Shown: positions 6,185 to 8,527 of the stretch, in pieces
Layout of the letters: each line of letters opens with the position of its first letter
Numbering within the stretch: position 1 is the stretch's first letter
Source of the DNA: Chloroflexota bacterium
Lineage (GTDB): Bacteria > Chloroflexota > Limnocylindria > QHBO01
Assembly: GCA_013820865.1 (NCBI GenBank)
Contig: JACDHU010000060.1
Location: forward strand, 1 to 8,527
Length of the DNA: 8,527 nt
Direction of reading: 5' to 3'
Position numbers and translations under genes: made by a program
Notes under the pieces: generated by a model
Seen by the model: the letters and a program-made list of their open reading frames with translations, nothing else
Database searches by the model: none
What the model was told of the DNA's origin: nothing

Positions 6185-7189
6185 TCAGCCGATCGCCCGG
6201 ACGGCCGCGTTTGGCATCGACTCGCCAGGGAAATGACACGCGGCGAGGTGTCCGGGTGCGTGCTCCACGAGCGGCGGCTCGACATCGGCGCAAACCTGCT
6301 GCGCGATCGGGCAGCGCGTGCGGAAGCGACAACCCGACGGTGGGTCGACGGGGCTCGGGACATCCCCTTGGAGGACGATCGGCTTCCTCCGCCCCGATGC
6401 GTGAGCCTGGGGAACCGCGGACAGAAGCGCCATAGTGTACGGATGCAGGGGCCGCTCATACAGCAACGCTGACGGTGCCTGCTCGACCACCGTGCCGAGG
6501 TACATCACCGCGACCCGATCGGAGATGTATCCGACCACCGCCAGGTTGTGGGCGATGAACAGGTACGTGAGGCGCATCTCGTTCTTGAGCTCGACCAGTA
6601 GGTTCAGCACCTGTGATTGGACCGAAACATCCAGGGCTGAGACCGGCTCATCGGCGACCAGGAAGCGAGGACGCAGGACCAGCGCCCGGGCAATGCCGAT
6701 CCGCTGTCGTTGCCCGCCAGAGAATTCATGGGGGTATCGGTCCAGGCAGGTCGAGTCGAGGCCGACGCGCCCCAGCATCTCTACCACGCGCTGCTCGCGC
6801 TCCCGGCGTGAGGAAACGTCGTGGATGAGAAGCCCCTCGGTGACGGTCTGCCGCACCGTCATCCGCGGATCGAGGGAGCCGACCGGGTCCTGGAAGACGA
6901 TTTGCATGTCGCCTCGCAACGTCTTGCGCGCCGAGCGGCCCATCCTGTTGATGTCCCGCCCTTCAAATCTGACCTCGCCCGACGTGGGCGGAAGGAGACC
7001 GAGCGCCACGCGCCCGAGGGTCGACTTGCCGCAGCCGGACTCGCCAACGATCCCGAGCGTCTCCCCGGGCATGACCTCGAGGTCGACGCCGTCAACTGCC
7101 CGCAGCGTCCCGGCCGCGCGCCCGAAGAAGCCGCCACGCACGGGAAAGTGCTTCTTCAGCCGGTGACCGCTCAGAATCGGTTCGCTCAT
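6185..7189 (-). CDS. Dipeptide/oligopeptide-type ABC transporter ATP-binding protein, DppF/OppF family
   Basis: This 334-aa protein is the second ATPase of a peptide/nickel/opine-type importer, energising a DppB/DppC-like permease pair at the cytoplasmic membrane. All ABC motifs are intact: Walker A GESGCGKST at 49-57, Q-loop Gln100 in IVFQDP, signature FSGGQRQR at 156-163, Walker B FLVADEP at 176-182, D-loop SALD at 184-187 and switch His214. The C-terminal oligopeptide-transporter extension includes HPYTMALLSAVP (249-260) and four cysteines (287, 293, 300, 318). The open frame extends 41 codons further upstream, but the ATG at 7189 overlaps the DppD-like stop in an ATGA junction and precedes the typical N-terminus (ILSGHRLKKHFPVRGG), so it is the true start. 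It is the last gene of the transporter run. The substrate cannot be read from an ATPase; this family carries peptides, nickel, opines and oligosaccharides. Confidence 0.95.
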   Translation of the reverse strand: MSEPILSGHRLKKHFPVRGGFFGRAAGTLRAVDGVDLEVMPGETLGIVGESGCGKSTLGRVALGLLPPTSGEVRFEGRDINRMGRSARKTLRGDMQIVFQDPVGSLDPRMTVRQTVTEGLLIHDVSSRREREQRVVEMLGRVGLDSTCLDRYPHEFSGGQRQRIGIARALVLRPRFLVADEPVSALDVSVQSQVLNLLVELKNEMRLTYLFIAHNLAVVGYISDRVAVMYLGTVVEQAPSALLYERPLHPYTMALLSAVPQAHASGRRKPIVLQGDVPSPVDPPSGCRFRTRCPIAQQVCADVEPPLVEHAPGHLAACHFPGESMPNAAVRAIG

Positions 7190-8220
7190 GGGCTGGTCCG
7201 GACCGTCGGCTCGACCATTCGATGCGATGCCTCGCGGGTGCCGCCCTCGCACAACCAGCATGCAGAACGCTGGGTACCCACCTGAAACAGGCCGGGCTCC
7301 TCGCGATGGCATCTGTCAAACGCGTACTCGCAGCGATCCGCGAAACGGCAGGCCGGCGGCCAGGCGAATGGGCTGGGGACCGTACCTCCCACGACCTTGA
7401 GAGGCCGGTCACGCGACATGCCGATACGCGGTATGGACGCCAGCAGCGCCTCGGTGTACGGATGCTGCGGATTCTCGAACAGGTCGTCGACCGATCCGGT
7501 CTCGACGATCCTACCGGCGTACATCACCGCCACTTCATCGGCGACCTGTCCGACGACGCCGAGATCGTGGGTGATGAGCAGGACGGCCATGTTCAGTCGC
7601 TCGCGCAGCTCATCGATGAGGGCAATGATCTGCGCCTGGATGGTCACATCCAAGGCTGTCGTCGGCTCGTCGGCGATGAGCAGCTTCGGCTCGCAGGCGA
7701 GGGCGCTCGCGATCATCACTCGCTGCCGCATGCCACCGGACATCTCATGTGGAAAGCTGTCGACCCGCTTCTCCGGATTGGCGATACCGACCAGTCGCAG
7801 CATCTCGATCGCGCGGGTCCTTGCCTCGCCGCGGCTCACGTCGCGGTGCGCGCGGAAGGCTTCGGCGATCTGGGCTCCCACCGTGTACACGGGATTCAAC
7901 GAGCTCATCGGCTCCTGAAAGATCATCCCGATCTCGCTGCCGCGAATTGTGCGAATCTCGCGCTCGGGCATGCCAACCAGTTGGCGTCCGGCGTACTCGA
8001 TGCTGCTCCCCTCCTCGAGCCTTCCAGGTGAATCAATCAGGCCCATGACCGAGAGAGCGGTGACACTCTTTCCACAGCCAGATTCGCCGATCAGCCCCAG
8101 CGTCCGGCCTTCGGCGATCCCGAATGAGACTCCGTCCACCGCCTTGGCCGTCCGAGCCCCGACGTGAAACCAGGTGCGCAGGTTGGCCACGCGCAGCAGC
8201 GGGCTCGTCACAATGCTCAA
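7186..8220 (-). CDS. Dipeptide/oligopeptide-type ABC transporter ATP-binding protein, DppD/OppD family
   Basis: This 344-aa protein is the partner ATPase of the importer. It carries Walker A GESGCGKS at 45-52, Q-loop Gln102 in IFQEP, signature MSGGMRQR at 160-167 (the Met variant typical of DppD/OppD), Walker B LLIADEP at 180-186, D-loop TALD at 188-191 and switch His218. The C-terminal extension has HPYTEALLASIP (253-264) and cysteines at 291, 297, 304, 321 and 324. The proposed start is TTG at 8220, forming a 4-nt TTGA overlap with the permease stop. A GTG at 8211, three codons inside, is an alternative; neither has a clear ribosome binding site, which fits coupling to permease translation. 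Its own TGA overlaps the ATG of the DppF-like gene by 4 nt, so the two ATPases should be made together and act as a heterodimer. Function is certain at family level, substrate unknown. Confidence 0.95.
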   Translation of the reverse strand: MSIVTSPLLRVANLRTWFHVGARTAKAVDGVSFGIAEGRTLGLIGESGCGKSVTALSVMGLIDSPGRLEEGSSIEYAGRQLVGMPEREIRTIRGSEIGMIFQEPMSSLNPVYTVGAQIAEAFRAHRDVSRGEARTRAIEMLRLVGIANPEKRVDSFPHEMSGGMRQRVMIASALACEPKLLIADEPTTALDVTIQAQIIALIDELRERLNMAVLLITHDLGVVGQVADEVAVMYAGRIVETGSVDDLFENPQHPYTEALLASIPRIGMSRDRPLKVVGGTVPSPFAWPPACRFADRCEYAFDRCHREEPGLFQVGTQRSACWLCEGGTREASHRMVEPTVRTSP

Positions 8221-8527
8221 TGGAGGTGCCGCAGGCGCGGATCAAGGGAGTCACGCAGTCCGTCGCCGATTAAGGAGTAGCCGACCACGGCCATGATGAT
8301 GGCAATGCCTGGGGTCAGCAGCAGCCATGGTGCGGTGAAGAAGCGCGCTTGGCTACCGCTCAGCATGGCGCCCCACTCGGCCGCGGGCGGCTGCGCTCCC
8401 AGCCCCAGAAAGCCCAGGCTCGCCAGGCCGACGATCACGAGACCCATCGCCATGGTGGTGGTGATGATGAGCGGCGCAATCGAGTTCGGAAGGACGTGGC
8501 GCACGATGACGCGGAGCGGGGATGCGC
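8217..8527 (-). CDS. DppC/OppC-like ABC transporter permease, N-terminus cut off by the window edge
   Basis: The last 102 codons of a binding-protein-dependent permease (DppC/OppC type, usually about 280-300 aa) are present. The window edge falls inside the EAA loop that docks on the ATPase: the visible protein opens with ASPLRVIVRHVLPNS, the second half of that motif. Two hydrophobic membrane segments follow (about visible residues 18-40 and 66-84), separated by the family-typical periplasmic stretch GLGAQPPAAEWGAML. The C-terminus GDGLRDSLDPRLRHLH is characteristic, ending in the short cytoplasmic DPR tail. Its TGA overlaps the proposed TTG start of the DppD-like gene. The rest of the operon (the remainder of this permease, a DppB-like permease and a substrate-binding protein) would be expected to the right, outside the window. 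Confidence 0.93.
   Translation of the reverse strand, partial: ASPLRVIVRHVLPNSIAPLIITTTMAMGLVIVGLASLGFLGLGAQPPAAEWGAMLSGSQARFFTAPWLLLTPGIAIIMAVVGYSLIGDGLRDSLDPRLRHLH

Noticed and set aside
6140..6210. Possible terminator between the convergent genes
   Set aside because: Only short imperfect GC arms can be paired and there is no T-run on either strand.
7190..7312. 41-codon upstream extension of the DppF-like gene
   Set aside because: It lies inside the DppD-like coding sequence; family similarity begins only at the ATG of the ATGA overlap.
7222..8031. 269-codon plus-strand frame antisense to the DppD-like gene
   Set aside because: It mirrors the codon pattern of a certain ATPase gene and has no family features or ribosome binding site.

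Overview
The window is GC-rich, densely coded bacterial DNA with no RNA genes, mobile elements or CRISPR arrays that I can see. By eye it is about two-thirds G+C with strong G/C preference at third codon positions. Gene content (peptide/opine-type ABC importer, GH78-like glycosidase, cyclase-family hydrolase, SMP-30 lactonase, alpha/beta hydrolases) is typical of heterotrophic soil or environmental lineages such as Chloroflexota or Actinomycetota. The sequence alone does not decide between them.

There are three transcription blocks. (1) From about 5182 leftwards on the minus strand lies a tight four-gene run: alpha/beta hydrolase (3857-5182), cyclase-family metal hydrolase (2868-3857), GH78-like alpha-L-rhamnosidase (475-2868) and an SMP-30/gluconolactonase-family lactonase (1-475, cut by the window edge). 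Each of its three junctions is a TGATG stop/start overlap, so this is almost certainly one translationally coupled operon. (2) A single plus-strand alpha/beta hydrolase (5281-6174) diverges from it. The 98-bp region between them carries a perfect 6-bp inverted repeat that could be an operator. (3) From the right edge leftwards runs the end of a Dpp/Opp-type ABC transporter operon: the C-terminal part of a DppC-like permease (8217-8527, cut by the window edge), a DppD-like ATPase (7186-8220) and a DppF/OppF-like ATPase (6185-7189), joined by 4-nt overlaps. This block converges on the plus-strand hydrolase with only 10 nt between stop codons.

A reasonable but unproven reading is a locus for uptake and dismantling of a small glycosylated compound. 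The transporter brings it in, the GH78-like enzyme removes a rhamnose-like sugar, the alpha/beta hydrolases and cyclase-family enzyme open ester, amide or lactone bonds, and the SMP-30 protein hydrolyses a sugar lactone. None of the enzymes has a recognisable export signal, which fits intracellular processing after import. The substrate cannot be read from the sequence. All families are known; the unusual aspects are their combination and a few motif variants.
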